A DNA stretch of 64,000 nt from Pomphorhynchus laevis (taxonomy: Eukaryota > Acanthocephala > Palaeacanthocephala > Echinorhynchida > Pomphorhynchidae): contig WNNJ02002706.1 of assembly GCA_012934845.2 (NCBI GenBank), positions 1 through 64,000 of the forward strand. Direction: 5' to 3'. The notes under the pieces are model-generated. The model was not told the DNA's origin, made no database searches, and saw only the letters and a program-made list of their open reading frames with translations. The position numbers and the translations under genes were made by a program. Shown one piece after another: positions 31,701 to 38,600 of this stretch; the stretch's first letter is position 1, and each line of letters begins with the position of its first letter.

Positions 31701-32869
31701 GGCTGACGATCACTCGACTAGTCTACTGTATTGGCAATCATATTGAATGAAATTTTTTTTATATATTATATAGTATTATATAGTATTATTACGTTTGGCT
31801 TTGGACACGAGCGAACATTCGATATTCAATTCAGTTGAAATGTATTTTTAATCGATATTTATAAAGAGATTCTTAATGGTTGAAACATCATGTATGACAT
31901 CATCATCAAAGCATGTCATGTTTACTTTCTAGTTTATTTACATCACAACTGAAGATCATTCTATCGATATTGAATTATATTTTTATTTATATCAAGTATA
32001 TCAATTAATTACAAGTATTTGTAATACTTGCAATTAATTACAAGTATATAATTACAAGTATTTGTAATTAATATAATTTTTTATCTTAAAGATATTTATT
32101 TTTGCTACAATTTTATTCTTTATAACTTCTATATGAATATAATTAAAGTTTCGAAATGTATAAATCTTTAATTTAAAATCCTTTGTATTCTTCAAGATTT
32201 ATCTCTAAATATCTGGAAGAATTTTATAATACAAATTATCGAATTTCTTTTAAAATTTTAGAACTACTGAGTTCTATTGTGGGCAGTGAACAAATGTAAA
32301 ATATGGTGTTAAAAATTGTTACTTTTATATATTTACAGAAAATTACTTTTACATAAGATTTATCTATGAAGGTTAAAAGGTTACGAACCAAGGTTGAAGG
32401 TTGCGAACCTTCAACCTAGGCTGTAGGTGTATATTTGTTATCTGAAAAATCTGTCAACTACCCACCCTCAAAGTATAATGTGTGTGGTTATCGATAGACG
32501 GCATTGCATTTTTGAATCGAATGGCAATCGAACATCTTAATGTTATCTCCATAATATTCAGCAAGTTATCATGGCTGAATGTACAATATTTAAGTAAATA
32601 AAACATTAAATGAAATAAGTGTAAAATGTGCAATAAGCCATCATTAAGACATCATTTTTGAACATTAAGATAAATATAATAATTAATAATAATTAATATT
32701 ATTATTAATTAATAATAATTTATATTTATTTCATTTTTTATTTATAACAAGCATTAAAGAGCTTAGCCAAAAGCATCAATCGATAAGTGATAGTATCGGC
32801 AATAATGAAACAATGATTAAAAGGTATGAAAATCTTATAAAGAATTTACATTTACTTATAAATTTGTAA
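7337..32869 (+). CDS. TBK1: TBK1/IKK-epsilon-like serine/threonine kinase, complete, 18 coding exons
   Basis: Exons: 7337-7339, 7386-7496, 7545-7703, 11750-11891, 11938-12028, 15469-15565, 15611-15768, 15818-15928, 15983-16162, 19205-19422, 24710-24860, 24912-24984, 27793-27893, 29447-29536, 29581-29685, 30757-30829, 30881-30984, 32752-32869. Every junction is GT-AG and in phase, giving 694 residues (human TBK1 has 729). Domain order is the family's: kinase with ATP-site Lys (VAVK, K47), HRDIKPSN (D154), DFG (D176) and activation-loop Ser in FQSLVGTAEYL (S193, matching TBK1 S172); a ubiquitin-like domain at ~345-425; then long coiled coils. Known family role: cytosolic kinase activating IRF/NF-kB-type signalling and autophagy adaptors. 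The start is inferred: ATG is the last codon of exon 1, before a 46-base intron, because upstream of 7386 the frame hits a stop. All key catalytic residues are present, so it looks functional. Confidence 0.9.
7704..8500. other. Intron sequence of the kinase gene, with a short tandem duplication at about 7903-8008
   Basis: No exon is needed here for an in-phase protein. A ~46-base text starting TTCAAGTATTCATGTTG is repeated directly 60 bases later. A piece at 8116-8215 is briefly open (CMQLILAYKYNVKTEYTK) but matches nothing I know and is not required. Confidence 0.5.
8560..9015 (+). mobile_element. Degenerate LINE fragment, RT C-terminal part (CR1/Jockey-like)
   Basis: The + strand near 8828-8905 reads KFLGVRFDNNLSFLSNIVHK, the conserved block that follows the palm of CR1/L2/Jockey-type LINE reverse transcriptases. 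It is in a different frame from the open stretches just before (8547-8828) and after (8838-9023), so it carries several shifts. It resembles the tail of the better copy at 19727-23793 but is much older. Confidence 0.55.
9116..9159. repeat. Short hairpin, 15-base arms
   Basis: CTGCTGGATGCAGAG and CTCTGCATCCTGCAG form 15-base arms with one mismatch around a 14-base loop. It lies in a GC-richer island (9110-9220) inside the kinase gene's third intron. Function unknown. Confidence 0.6.
9720..11700 (-). mobile_element. Penelope-like element (EN not seen), long degenerate copy with 3' hairpin region
   Basis: Minus strand. From about 11700 down to 11147 it encodes the N-terminal and finger part of a Penelope-like reverse transcriptase (NNFVLICKKLYYDLL, then ILYWNPEFHTNPIKPRLI, then NINTYDFSTSLY). 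From 11140 to 10430 the palm follows with FRYIDDI at about 10812-10832, in several frames. The 3' region runs from 10430 to 9720 and contains a rearranged pair of hairpin-B copies (9940-10275), ending with the terminal motif seen as ATCAGATCAGCTAACTGAG at about 9719. No GIY-YIG nuclease is seen after the RT. It is a relic with many breaks, lying inside an intron of the kinase gene. Confidence 0.75.
11750..12028 (+). CDS. TBK1: TBK1-like kinase exons 4-5: hinge and catalytic loop
   Basis: Exon 4 (11750-11891) gives the hinge VLVMEYCFSGSLQSQL and YGLSEDDFLTLFNDL; exon 5 (11938-12028), after a 46-base intron, gives GIMYLRSKNIIHRDIKPSNI with the catalytic Asp. The intron after it (12029-15468) holds two LINE fragments in opposite orientations. 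Confidence 0.9.
12550..12795 (+). mobile_element. LINE C-terminal fragment
   Basis: The + strand reads AAFIPVVLAVTGEGNMASNL, then LIARKISI, and after an in-frame stop LRRRISISLVKT, the same F-I-P-V ... R-x-R-I-S-I tail as the fragments at 1-647 and 45754-45990. It is short and broken, with no RT part attached. Confidence 0.5.
12800..13555. other. AT-rich intron sequence, no gene seen
   Basis: Apart from a small GC-rich spot near 13000-13030 the stretch is A/T runs and near-palindromic TATA-type tracts (13190-13510). Nothing coding. Confidence 0.5.
13560..15310 (-). mobile_element. LINE copy, RT to C-terminus, heavily degenerate
   Basis: On the minus strand from 15310 downwards: STRLNGDSAFVKLDLWNAFN (RT block with the first catalytic Asp, about 15241-15182), then remnants of the palm and thumb in changing frames, then a Cys-bearing segment CKCGMNTDSSGLHSLVC at about 14050-14100 leading to LEPAGLLRNDRKRPDGESLIP at 13894-13960, and the tail FVFMPIAIET ... 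FLRQRSSVGI near 13600-13745. Segment order matches a single element with many stops and shifts. Its GC content is far above that of the surrounding intron, which marks it as an insertion into the kinase gene. Confidence 0.75.
15469..16162 (+). CDS. TBK1: TBK1-like kinase exons 6-9: DFG, activation loop and C-lobe
   Basis: Four exons separated by 45-, 49- and 54-base introns. Exon 6 has YKLADFGAAK and the phospho-acceptor serine in FQSLVGTAEYL. Exon 7 has SELWTIGVTLYQASTGQLPF, the helix-F region with Trp where most kinases read D-x-W-S. Exon 8 has RPQGTLSGIQV, a family-specific loop corresponding to KPSGAISGVQ in TBK1. Exon 9 starts HLKEKLKLILRNLLDSQ and ends in the linker to the ubiquitin-like domain. 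Confidence 0.92.
15970..16284 (+). repeat. Duplicated splice junction (25 bases) of kinase exon 9
   Basis: The 25 bases spanning the exon 9 acceptor (15970-15994; core TTTGAATAGCCATCTGAAAG) recur exactly at 16260-16284, 98 bases after the exon's donor site. The second copy keeps the AG but has no open continuation, so it is a decoy acceptor rather than an exon. Confidence 0.75.
16446..16487 (-). ncRNA. Hammerhead ribozyme, type I, copy 1
   Basis: On the minus strand the 42 bases read: helix I arm ACGGTA, core CTGATGA, helix II GCTC-CGTTA-GAGC (four perfect pairs), core GAA, a minimal self-complementary helix III ACGCGT, the unpaired A before the cut, and the second helix I arm TACCGT. All invariant hammerhead positions are present. 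The palindromic ACGCGT would allow two such motifs to pair as a dimer. The predicted cut lies between A and TACCGT. Confidence 0.85.
16910..16951 (-). ncRNA. Hammerhead ribozyme, type I, copy 2
   Basis: Same layout as copy 1 at the next monomer boundary, 464 bases away. Helix II is weaker here (GCT / AGC around CCTTTAT). The core CTGATGA, GAA, ACGCGT and both six-base helix I arms are intact. Confidence 0.8.
17644..17685 (+). ncRNA. Hammerhead ribozyme, type I, copy 3
   Basis: Plus-strand copy in the inverted half of the array. It reads ACGGTA, CTGATGA, GCT-CCGTTAT-AGC, GAA, ACGCGT, A, TACCGT. It is the mirror image of copy 2 across the palindrome. Confidence 0.82.
17891..18930. other. AT-rich intron sequence, no gene seen
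   Basis: A 76-residue minus frame at 18063-18293 is low-complexity and resembles nothing. TATA-type near-palindromes lie at 18700-18810. Confidence 0.5.
18936..19102. mobile_element. Fold-back (MITE-like) element with ~50-base inverted ends
   Basis: Left arm 18936-18987 (ATGTGCTCTTAAATTGCTCA ...) and right arm 19051-19102 (... TGAGCAATTTTAGAGCACAT) are inverted repeats with about eight mismatches around a ~63-base centre. There is no coding capacity. It ends about 100 bases before kinase exon 10. Confidence 0.7.
19205..19422 (+). CDS. TBK1: TBK1-like kinase exon 10: ubiquitin-like domain
   Basis: The exon reads STLILYNGLLLHNIFDDSS, then VNWQNPLILCKV, which align in order with the TBK1 ubiquitin-like segment (QELIYEGRRLVLEPG ... 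NPIFVVSR). This domain controls kinase activity and substrate access in the family. The donor CC|gtaagat sits at 19423. The next exon is 5.3 kb away, beyond the LINE insertion. Confidence 0.85.
20941..21708 (-). CDS. Merlin transposase, C-terminally truncated
   Basis: The ATG at 21708 opens a 255-codon frame. Residues 35-63 form a zinc ribbon (CIIC ... CYKNGC). The DDE fold follows with first Asp D146 (KIVQIDETMLNYK) and second Asp D211 (IMTDEHKSY). Family members continue with a V-N-H-S block and an H-T-N-x-I-E-x-x-W motif that supplies the third acidic residue. Here the homology stops at about residue 227 (NGYEHM), and the frame runs through the terminal repeat into the LINE. The third catalytic residue is therefore missing, and this copy cannot encode an active enzyme by itself. 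A cut-and-paste transposase of this kind would bind the inverted ends listed for the element. Confidence 0.85.
   Translation of the reverse strand: MDNLDHYEQLIISSTQQDFIDHLFDSRYLVRSMKCIICDTYMKLSLYKRSIDGYGWRCYKNGCTNLKKYISIRKGSFFDGFSIDIRTILRVLIKKCVKQPTHSIIASKITSDRTIRKIFYKLNKLIPETDFSEDKLGGPGKIVQIDETMLNYKCKSHRGRSYTNRTDALCIVEVGDKIERSFARVISDKAQTTILPIISSQVLPHSTIMTDEHKSYSRLNKNGYEHMKWIFLFFYSSEVEFSPRGGNSTSDPENV
20954..21830 (-). mobile_element. Merlin-type (IS1016/IS1595-like) DNA transposon with 8-base target duplication
   Basis: 877 bases flanked by CGTTCTCC at 20946-20953 and 21831-21838; removing the element and one copy restores the LINE frame. Inverted ends follow G-K-ATCA-K-AGGTAGAATTT plus a C tract (K is G or T). 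An 8-base duplication and a DDE transposase of the ISXO2-like kind are the hallmarks of Merlin elements. Both ends are odd. The left end is a near-perfect palindrome of the terminal repeat (20955-21001). The right end has two direct copies of it (21773-21800 and 21806-21828), and the 22 bases at 21679-21700 are repeated at 21757-21778. Confidence 0.88.
23804..24290. other. AT-rich intron sequence with ladder-like short repeats
   Basis: Variants of TTTATCTAGTTT recur at 23938-23985 and 24142-24182, and a ~40-base text containing CACAAAATAATAATCT is repeated at about 23897 and 24071. No gene. Confidence 0.5.
24295..24500 (-). repeat. Hairpin repeat copy (minus orientation)
   Basis: Reading the minus strand: CAAATTTCATCAGAG, GTATTTGGTCACGCTGCTAT, the loop ending ACCGAAACCTGA, the second arm TAACATAGTAG, then TAATCCTTATTCGAA and hairpin A. 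Arms of hairpin B are well preserved. It lies 200 bases upstream of kinase exon 11. Confidence 0.8.
24710..24984 (+). CDS. TBK1: TBK1-like kinase exons 11-12: start of the coiled-coil region
   Basis: Exon 11 (24710-24860) starts after a clear pyrimidine-rich acceptor ending TATTGTAG and reads DAYNWAREILGNMYLMINIV. Exon 12 (24912-24984) reads LDVFTKMQKLKDQINDLDMS. The choice of 24710 is set by phase: exon 10 ends one base into a codon and CT completes it. Sequence identity to other TBK1 proteins is low here, but position and helical pattern fit the scaffold/dimerisation domain. Confidence 0.8.
25224..25573. mobile_element. Possible MITE-like element with ~37-40-base inverted ends
   Basis: Left end CCTTCTTTGGTCTTTGTTTT then GGGGGACGTCTTCTAGAAAA; right end, read inverted, CCTTAGTCTTTCCTCTGGGG then GACGTTCTCTAGAGAAG. 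The interior is GC-richer than the intron, has no usable frame and contains two CCCAGGTA boxes. No target duplication is convincing. It lies between kinase exons 12 and 13. Confidence 0.5.
25574..25740. other. GC-rich continuation after the inverted-repeat element
   Basis: The GC-rich character continues to about 25730 (GGTGCGGCAGGGGCTCAGAT), so the element may be longer than its inverted ends suggest. No family recognised. Confidence 0.35.
25930..26700 (-). mobile_element. Degenerate LINE RT fragment (Jockey-like)
   Basis: The minus strand encodes, across frames, VVVDVVFIDLSKYFNRVVYP (~26505-26565), LSQGSILSPTLLNIYINEIA (~26310-26380), CLLYADDLKLL (~26265-26300) and LQSDLHRKSN followed by HRLVINVSKCKHENC (~26135-26230). 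These are the A, B, C and thumb blocks of a LINE RT, including the YADD box. Several stops and shifts make it a relic. It is a different family from the LINE at 19727. Confidence 0.7.
26757..26797. repeat. Perfect 18-base-arm palindrome with 5-base loop
   Basis: CTCCTGCTAAAAGTTTCA and TGAAACTTTTAGCAGGAG flank TTAGG. A third partial copy, ACTCCTGCTAAAAGC, follows at about 26809. It abuts the end of the LINE relic at 25930-26700. Confidence 0.8.
27520..27690 (+). mobile_element. Probable LINE C-terminal tail fragment
   Basis: One open + frame reads IKTKRFAHMVVISWNNIDEQ then MMATFVLEFKKRY, which resembles the LINE tail pattern in which W-N-x-L-P and a later F-K-x-x-L mark the end of the protein. 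It is opposite in orientation to the RT relic at 25930-26700, so it is a separate insertion. Low confidence because the match is short. Confidence 0.4.
27793..29685 (+). CDS. TBK1: TBK1-like kinase exons 13-15: central coiled coil
   Basis: Exon 13 (27793-27893) EVYIQKMKECEKSAILLGQS; exon 14 (29447-29536) YAHELLTQFEEETKLQRFSN; exon 15 (29581-29685) LESIREDLKFMTVNNFYKHI, ending IKDQFGSWKNWI. Exon 13 ends CG and exon 14 begins G, joining in phase. Human TBK1 has the same run of Q-F-K-K-D and K-F-D-K-Q-K-L blocks in this order. A 44-base intron separates exons 14 and 15. Confidence 0.78.
28558..29280. repeat. Tandem repeat, ~150-base unit, four full copies and a fifth partial
   Basis: Units begin near 28558, 28711, 28859 and 29007 with variants of GTGCTxxAxxxAAACTCTGAA, and contain AAAATTACCTTGTAAAC, TTTACCAGATCAT, GATACGTC and CATGGTCGTT boxes in fixed order. 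A fifth, more diverged copy begins near 29220. Units differ at 10-20% of positions, so the array is not recent. It lies in the intron between kinase exons 13 and 14. Confidence 0.85.
29977..30012. repeat. Perfect 36-base palindrome without loop
   Basis: AATAATCGTTTGCTACTG is followed immediately by its exact reverse complement CAGTAGCAAACGATTATT, with a PstI-like CTGCAG centre. No flanking gene structure explains it. It lies in the intron between kinase exons 15 and 16. Confidence 0.9.
30757..32869 (+). CDS. TBK1: TBK1-like kinase exons 16-18: C-terminal coiled coil and stop
   Basis: Exon 16 (30757-30829) TYQPLREKIEKLSKLLDASI; exon 17 (30881-30984) AKDIITSCHDCISLEECSKS, ending LEKLLLK; exon 18 (32752-32869) IKELSQKHQSISDSIGNNE, then NLIKNLHLLINL and TAA. 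All phases agree. The last exon corresponds to the TBK1 C-terminal adaptor-binding helix by position. The acceptor of exon 18 is AAG, less usual than CAG or TAG. ATTAAA just after the stop could serve as poly(A) signal. Confidence 0.78.
31095..31760. repeat. Direct duplication of a ~330-350-base unit
   Basis: A unit with TTTAATGAAA, TCATTTT.CAAATTTAATTGA, GCAGTCATTGTTAC, then GGC.GACGATCACTC and TATTGGCAATTATA boxes occurs from about 31095 and again from about 31455; a third start appears at about 31735. Copies are clearly diverged. It lies in the last intron of the kinase gene. Confidence 0.65.
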
Positions 32870-33109
32870 TTAAATATTTTATAATGTTTTTGATAAAACA
32901 TTAAAAAACTTTTGATACGACTATTATTCTGTTAATTATTATTATTCTGATAAAAAACTTCTGTTAATTTTTAAATAAGTTTAATGGATTTTCTCTTTCT
33001 ATTATAATTTTAAAAATATTAAAATAGTAAAATATTAAAATATAAAATTTAAAACAGCAAAATATTTGTTAAATATTTATTTTAGCTTGTAAGCGAAAAA
33101 TTTTATGGA

Positions 33110-33640
33110 TATTAAATAAGATACTTTGTATTAGAATAAGGTACTCTAAATAATCAAATTTCATCAGATAAATACGTCATTAGCGTGTATTTGGCCCAGC
33201 TGCTATGCTAAGTAATGGAATTGGGGTCAAAACATGATAACATATTCAATTATATACGAGATTCTTCCAGATATTCAAGTGCAATAATTATATTAGTTGA
33301 CGATATGTGGTGTAGCGTCTTATAAAATCACAATGTTTTTAACGGCTATTTGGAGGAGGGTATCTCCCGACATAAAAACCGTTTTAGATTTATAATTAAT
33401 AAATTTATTATGGATTTAGCAGGGTGATATGCCATAATGATTTTGGAATATATTTCTTGTAAATTTAAATATGTCATCTTTACGATATAAATTTAAAGTA
33501 GTTTTAATTGATGTTAATTTAATGTTCATCCCCATTGAAACCTTATAACATAGCAGTTCCTCCTGATGACCTATAATCCTCATTATGATACATCGTCTGC
33601 TATTTATTAGCCAATTCATAAAAATGACGTTTTTATATTT
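33110..33640 (+). repeat. Hairpin repeat split by a Penelope-like block (33240-33558)
   Basis: The repeat starts normally (TAAATACGTCATTAGCGTGT, then the first half of hairpin B) and is cut at 33240. A 319-base block follows that includes, in minus orientation, a Penelope-like RT scrap (MNIKLTSIKTTLNLYRKDD at 33480-33540). Then the second half of hairpin B (AACATAGCAGTT) and the hairpin A side continue. The block is found again at 39973-40291. Confidence 0.8.
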
Positions 33641-33749
33641 TGATTTTAAATTTTAACTTTATATAAATTATAAGTTAAAAAAATCTTCTTATATCTTCTT
33701 ATAATTATAAGATTATTTTAATATCTAATTATAATAATATTAAATAATA

Positions 33750-34880
33750 GTGAATAAGCGTCTTTGGCCTAGCTGCTATGTTGGGTCGAGGAATAGCGGA
33801 TGAAACGTGATAACATAGCGATTGTTCGTAATGACCGCTATTTTTTATTCTTGTACATCGTTTGTTATTTATTAGTCAATTCATTAAAAATGACTTTAAT
33901 TTTATATTTTAATTTTAAGTTTTAACTTGATATAAATATAAATTCCAATTTTTAATAAATATAAATTGTATAAAATCTTATATAATTATTTATTATTTAT
34001 CTTTATTTTTATTTATATATCGTATAATGTGGAATTATAAGAAATTATAAACAAAACATTATAAAAATATTAAATTCACAATGTATAAATCAACAAAATA
34101 TTATTAAAAATAAATTTAAAGTATTAAGCGAAATTTTTTATATACGTACACTCAGTTATTTGATCTGATTAGTTAAAGTTGAAATTTATCAAAAATGCAT
34201 CTGAAAACTTTGCTTTGATATCTCAGTTGAGAATTTTTTTAAATATTTCGATTTATAAGCCAAACCGAAAAAAAGACCATACAAAGAGAAAAAGACAGGA
34301 AGAATATAAAAAGTAAAAATAAAATAAAGAGTAAAACGTAAAATATAATATTTTACTATAAAAAGTAAAGTAAAGTAAAATATAATCAGCTCCTTCTGAT
34401 GACTCCGCTGCTATGTTGGGTTAAGGAATAGTGGACGAAACCTGATAACATAGCAATTCCTTCTGATGACTCTAATCCTTATTCTGATACATCGTCTGTT
34501 ATTTATTAGTCAATTCACAAAAATTGACTTTTACTTAAATTTTAATTTTAAATTTTTACTTGATATAAGTTATATGAAATATTATATACACAGGAAAATA
34601 AGATTGAATATAAAATTCCCCCGGGTCCCTCGACCCATGCTATGCTGGGTCAACGAATAGGGGCCGAAACATGATAGCATAGAAGTTCTTCTTAATCCTT
34701 TATAATCCTTATTACGATACGATTAGTCAATTCGTAAAAATCAACTTTTATTTTAAATTTTAAATTTTAACTTTATATAAATATAAATACTTTAAAATAT
34801 TATATAATTATTTTTTATTTATCTTTATTTTTATTTATATATATTATAAAATACATTGACTCAGTTATCTGATATGATTT
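33750..34880 (+). repeat. Three further hairpin-repeat copies and repeat termini
   Basis: Copies at about 33750-33900, 34395-34520 and 34620-34760 each carry hairpin B and the hairpin A box. Termini resembling ACTCAGTTATTTGATCTGAT occur at about 34151 and 34857. They are all in plus orientation, so the cluster arose by repeated insertion or local duplication. Confidence 0.75.
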
Positions 34881-35425
34881 GTAAACATCGGTTGAAACCA
34901 TTGTATATAATACAAAAATGTACTTTATCCATAAATTTATCTTAAATATATATAAAATATATATTATATTATTATATATTAATATTTATTAAATTTTATC
35001 AAGGATAAACACCATTATTTAAATTATACACTATTATCAAGAATTATTCAATTGTTGGTTAAAAAGATTGTCTTGAAAATAAAGGCACGTTGTGTACCTA
35101 CGTGCCACCGAAATATTGTATCAAAACTGTATGATAAATAATGTATCTTCGCCTTATTTATAATCTATTTATTTCTTATTCGTTGTTTTTAGAAACAACT
35201 TAAATATTAATATTTACTTCAAATTGTAAAATATTATAATATATTAAATAATATTAAATAATATATTGATATTATTTAATATTTTAATTAAATGATATGT
35301 TTACAATAGTAATATTGTTATATTATATTATTTTATTGTTATATATTATTATATTATTACAAGTTGCTATTCAAAATTATTTGATAAAAACATGTAAAAC
35401 TGTCTACACAATATTTTTCAATATT

Positions 35426-35431
35426 TTTATT
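35426..35431 (-). other. Poly(A) signal AATAAA of the SLC17-like gene
   Basis: AATAAA on the minus strand lies 65 bases past the stop codon at 35496-35498, a normal distance. Confidence 0.5.
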
Positions 35432-35495
35432 TTTAATTTAGAATCACAATGCTCTTAATAGGTGGCAACAGTAAAATTGATAATCAGAAGATAAG

Positions 35496-35678
35496 TTAAT
35501 TCATTGGAATCTTTTCCTGTTTTTCTGTCAAGGATGGTTTCGTGTGGCCGTCGAATAGTTGTTGTTCCTCCATATAGGATTGTGGCAAAGCAGTCCCAAA
35601 TATATCGAATTCCACACCAGCAATAAAATAGATTACTGCAGCGATTATAAAGACGGTTCGCCATTCTGCTGCTGTCCC
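35496..35678 (-). CDS. SLC17-like gene, last exon (TM12 and cytosolic tail)
   Basis: Reads EWRTVFIIAAVIYFIAGVEF as the last membrane span, then an acidic-polar tail (PQSYMEEQQLF) and the stop at 35496-35498. The exon joins the one at 37214-37379 in phase after ITKT. Confidence 0.9.
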   Translation of the reverse strand, partial: GTAAEWRTVFIIAAVIYFIAGVEFDIFGTALPQSYMEEQQLFDGHTKPSLTEKQEKIPMN

Positions 35679-38600
35679 CTATTTCCAATAAAATTATTCT
35701 TGAGAAACTAATATTCAACTGAAATTTAAATTTATAAATTTTCGCCACCAACTGTACAATTTCTTTAGATAAAATTCAAAATTTGTGCCGAGGCGAAAAT
35801 TATTTATATATCTAGGTGCTTTAAATATGTTTTACGCTTTATAAAGTCGATGCTCTAATATAAAAGTTAATTATTAAAAATCGTTATTGTTTTCGTTACT
35901 GAATCAGAAAACAAGAAGTTAACAAAGGATGCATTGTAAATGATGTTATTTTCAAGTTTTTATAAATAATTTAATATTGTTATGCCAGATATTTATAACC
36001 AGAAACTAAACATCTTATTTAGACTAAAATTCCACATAAATAATTAAATAATTAAAAGTCTAATTAAGTCTAATATTTATTAGTTTAATAATTAAATGAA
36101 TTAATTAAATTGAGGCAGATATTATTATTTCCTAATTTGGTTTAACGTGATTTATTAAGAATAATTATTTTGGCTGGTTGAAGATTGTCGATTGGAAATT
36201 ATAGATAGACAAGCTTCGCAAATACTTTAAAACATTTAGCTTTTGTCTGGTCAGCGAGTACAACTAGACAATTATCTCAGATATTTATCATTACATCTAA
36301 GATTTTCTGATAAGGAATTGCATTTTCGTGACTAATGCATCATAACTAATTCAAAACTCTGTGTGCAGTCCAATTCCACTGATGCCAAACAGGATAAATA
36401 TAATGTTGTCAATACCTTTGACTCTTGATCCGTATAAAGGTGATATTTAAACGACGTTTGGGCGCATCATCGAGTAAGATTAGTTCAGGTGACATATTTA
36501 GTGACATTTAGTATAGTAGGTGCTTGAATAAGCAATCGTCGATAAATGCTCGTTTAAATCTTTCTGAATTGAATCATACACACAAACGACTTTAGTCCAT
36601 AACTTTTTGTAGTTTTTATGTTTCAAAAATCATCCTTGAATTGAAGGAGGCTCAACACATGTAAGTCCCCTACTGTGTTGTGTTCGTTTATTGTCATTTC
36701 ACATGTTTTACATGGCAATAAATGCTATGTGCCAATTTATCCAACCACATGACGAATTCATTCAACGCAAAATATTAACGAATAAATATCTGAGTATAAT
36801 TACATTATCCTAAGATATAAGGCTCCTATCAACAAAAAGCCAAGAGTAATTATAATTATATAATATAAATATTTATAATATATAATATATATAATATATT
36901 ATATTATATAATTATCTAATGTAATATATCTAATATATTATCGCTATCTGATATATTTATCTAATGTAATATATAATTATAATTATATATAATTATAATT
37001 ATAATTATAAAACGCTGCTATTTCTTAATAGTTTTAAGAAATATTAAGAAATTTCTTAATAGTTTAATATTTTTAATTTAAATAAAAATTTGAATTTTTT
37101 CGAGATAAATTAATTTTTATATATTAGATATTTATTGAAGATAATAAATTTATTATCTTTTGCTGATGGCAAAAGATAATATTTTTTTATAAAAAATATT
37201 TCATAAATTTTACCGTTTTGGTGATTTCACTTGTTACGTATGGAGCGATAATTCCTGGTATAGCTCCTATTCCATTTGCCATACCAAATACAATTCCAGC
37301 AATAGATCCACCAATATCATTACATACACACATAAATCCGGCACCAAATGTTACTCCACTAAATATAAAAAGTACATTGCTAGCATTTTATTTTATTGGC
37401 TTCAAGTATTATATCATGATTAAAATGTTATTATTAATTTTAATATTAAATAATTAGACAAAAAATAATTATAATTATACAAGAAAAATGTTACCAACAT
37501 TCACATATAAAACACAAAACGATTAAATTGTTTTCTAAATTCATTAAGTAATCACGCAGAAAAATTAAATTAAATAATTTAATTTAATTCAATTTAATTA
37601 CTAATAATTAAATTGTGAATGTAACATTTCGAATGTTTAATTGATCGAAAATAGAGTATAAAAAGCACAGCCAATGTTAATTAACCGTTAAATTAAAACA
37701 AATGAAGAGGCGAAATTTGCAAATCATTGTTTGCTTTTATGAGTCGTATTCGTTTATACGAGCCAAGCAATTCAAAAAAATTATAAAAATCGTTATATAA
37801 AGTAAATTATACAGTGAAAGAGGGCAATTCATTAATGTATTTTTCTAAGTTTCGCCATCATATTAAGCTGGTAAAATATCTGAGAACTGTAGAATTAAAT
37901 ATTTATTTAAATTTATTATATATATTTAATATTAATATTTAAATGGTCAAATAAAAGAATAATATTAAATAAATGGTTTAACAAAGTTTACTTTTCAAAA
38001 ATAGTAGAATTCTTCTTATATTCCAAATCATGTTAAAATGATTCCTAAACCATTTATTTATATTTTTGGCCATTTATTTAGCAATGAGTCTTGCCATATG
38101 ATTTATTTTATGTTTATTTTTGTTAATGCTGGAATACAATAAGTGTGATTTAAAATGATCAACTTGTAATTCAGTAATTGCTAGTGTGTTTTAAAGAGTT
38201 AGCAAAATCATATGAATGAGAACAAATGAAACTTATAATTAAGTGAAAAAATGAAACTTACAATAAAAACTGATAAACTTATTTTTAAGCATTCGAATAA
38301 TTCGTAATTTATTAAAATACTTTTAATTAAAAATAAATATTTATAAATGAAAAAAATACTAATTAGTTTTAACAGCTTTTGTAGTAAGACTGTGGAAATA
38401 ACTTGAATCGCAGTGTATTGCTGATACTCGTACGTAATTGAGTATTTTCTGGAAAAAAAAACTAAAGTGATATTGGACGAAATTACTACATTCTGATAAA
38501 TAATATGTGGAGCTTAAGGTCGATATAATGCAACTTATTTAACATTAAACGCATTGTATTCCACAATTTATTTCAATTGAGAAAGAGCAATCCTACTCAA

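Larger units (their letters stand above)
32870..35495. other. Intergenic space between the two convergent genes, filled with hairpin-repeat copies
   Basis: The kinase gene ends at 32869 (+) and the transporter at 35496 (-). Between them there is no host exon: only hairpin repeats, a Penelope-like fragment and AT-rich text (34880-35420). Confidence 0.6.

Noticed and set aside
35455-35751. A 98-codon minus-strand frame as a separate protein.
   Set aside because: It is a shadow of the last SLC17 exon, which uses another frame (EWRTVFIIAAVIYF) over the same bases.
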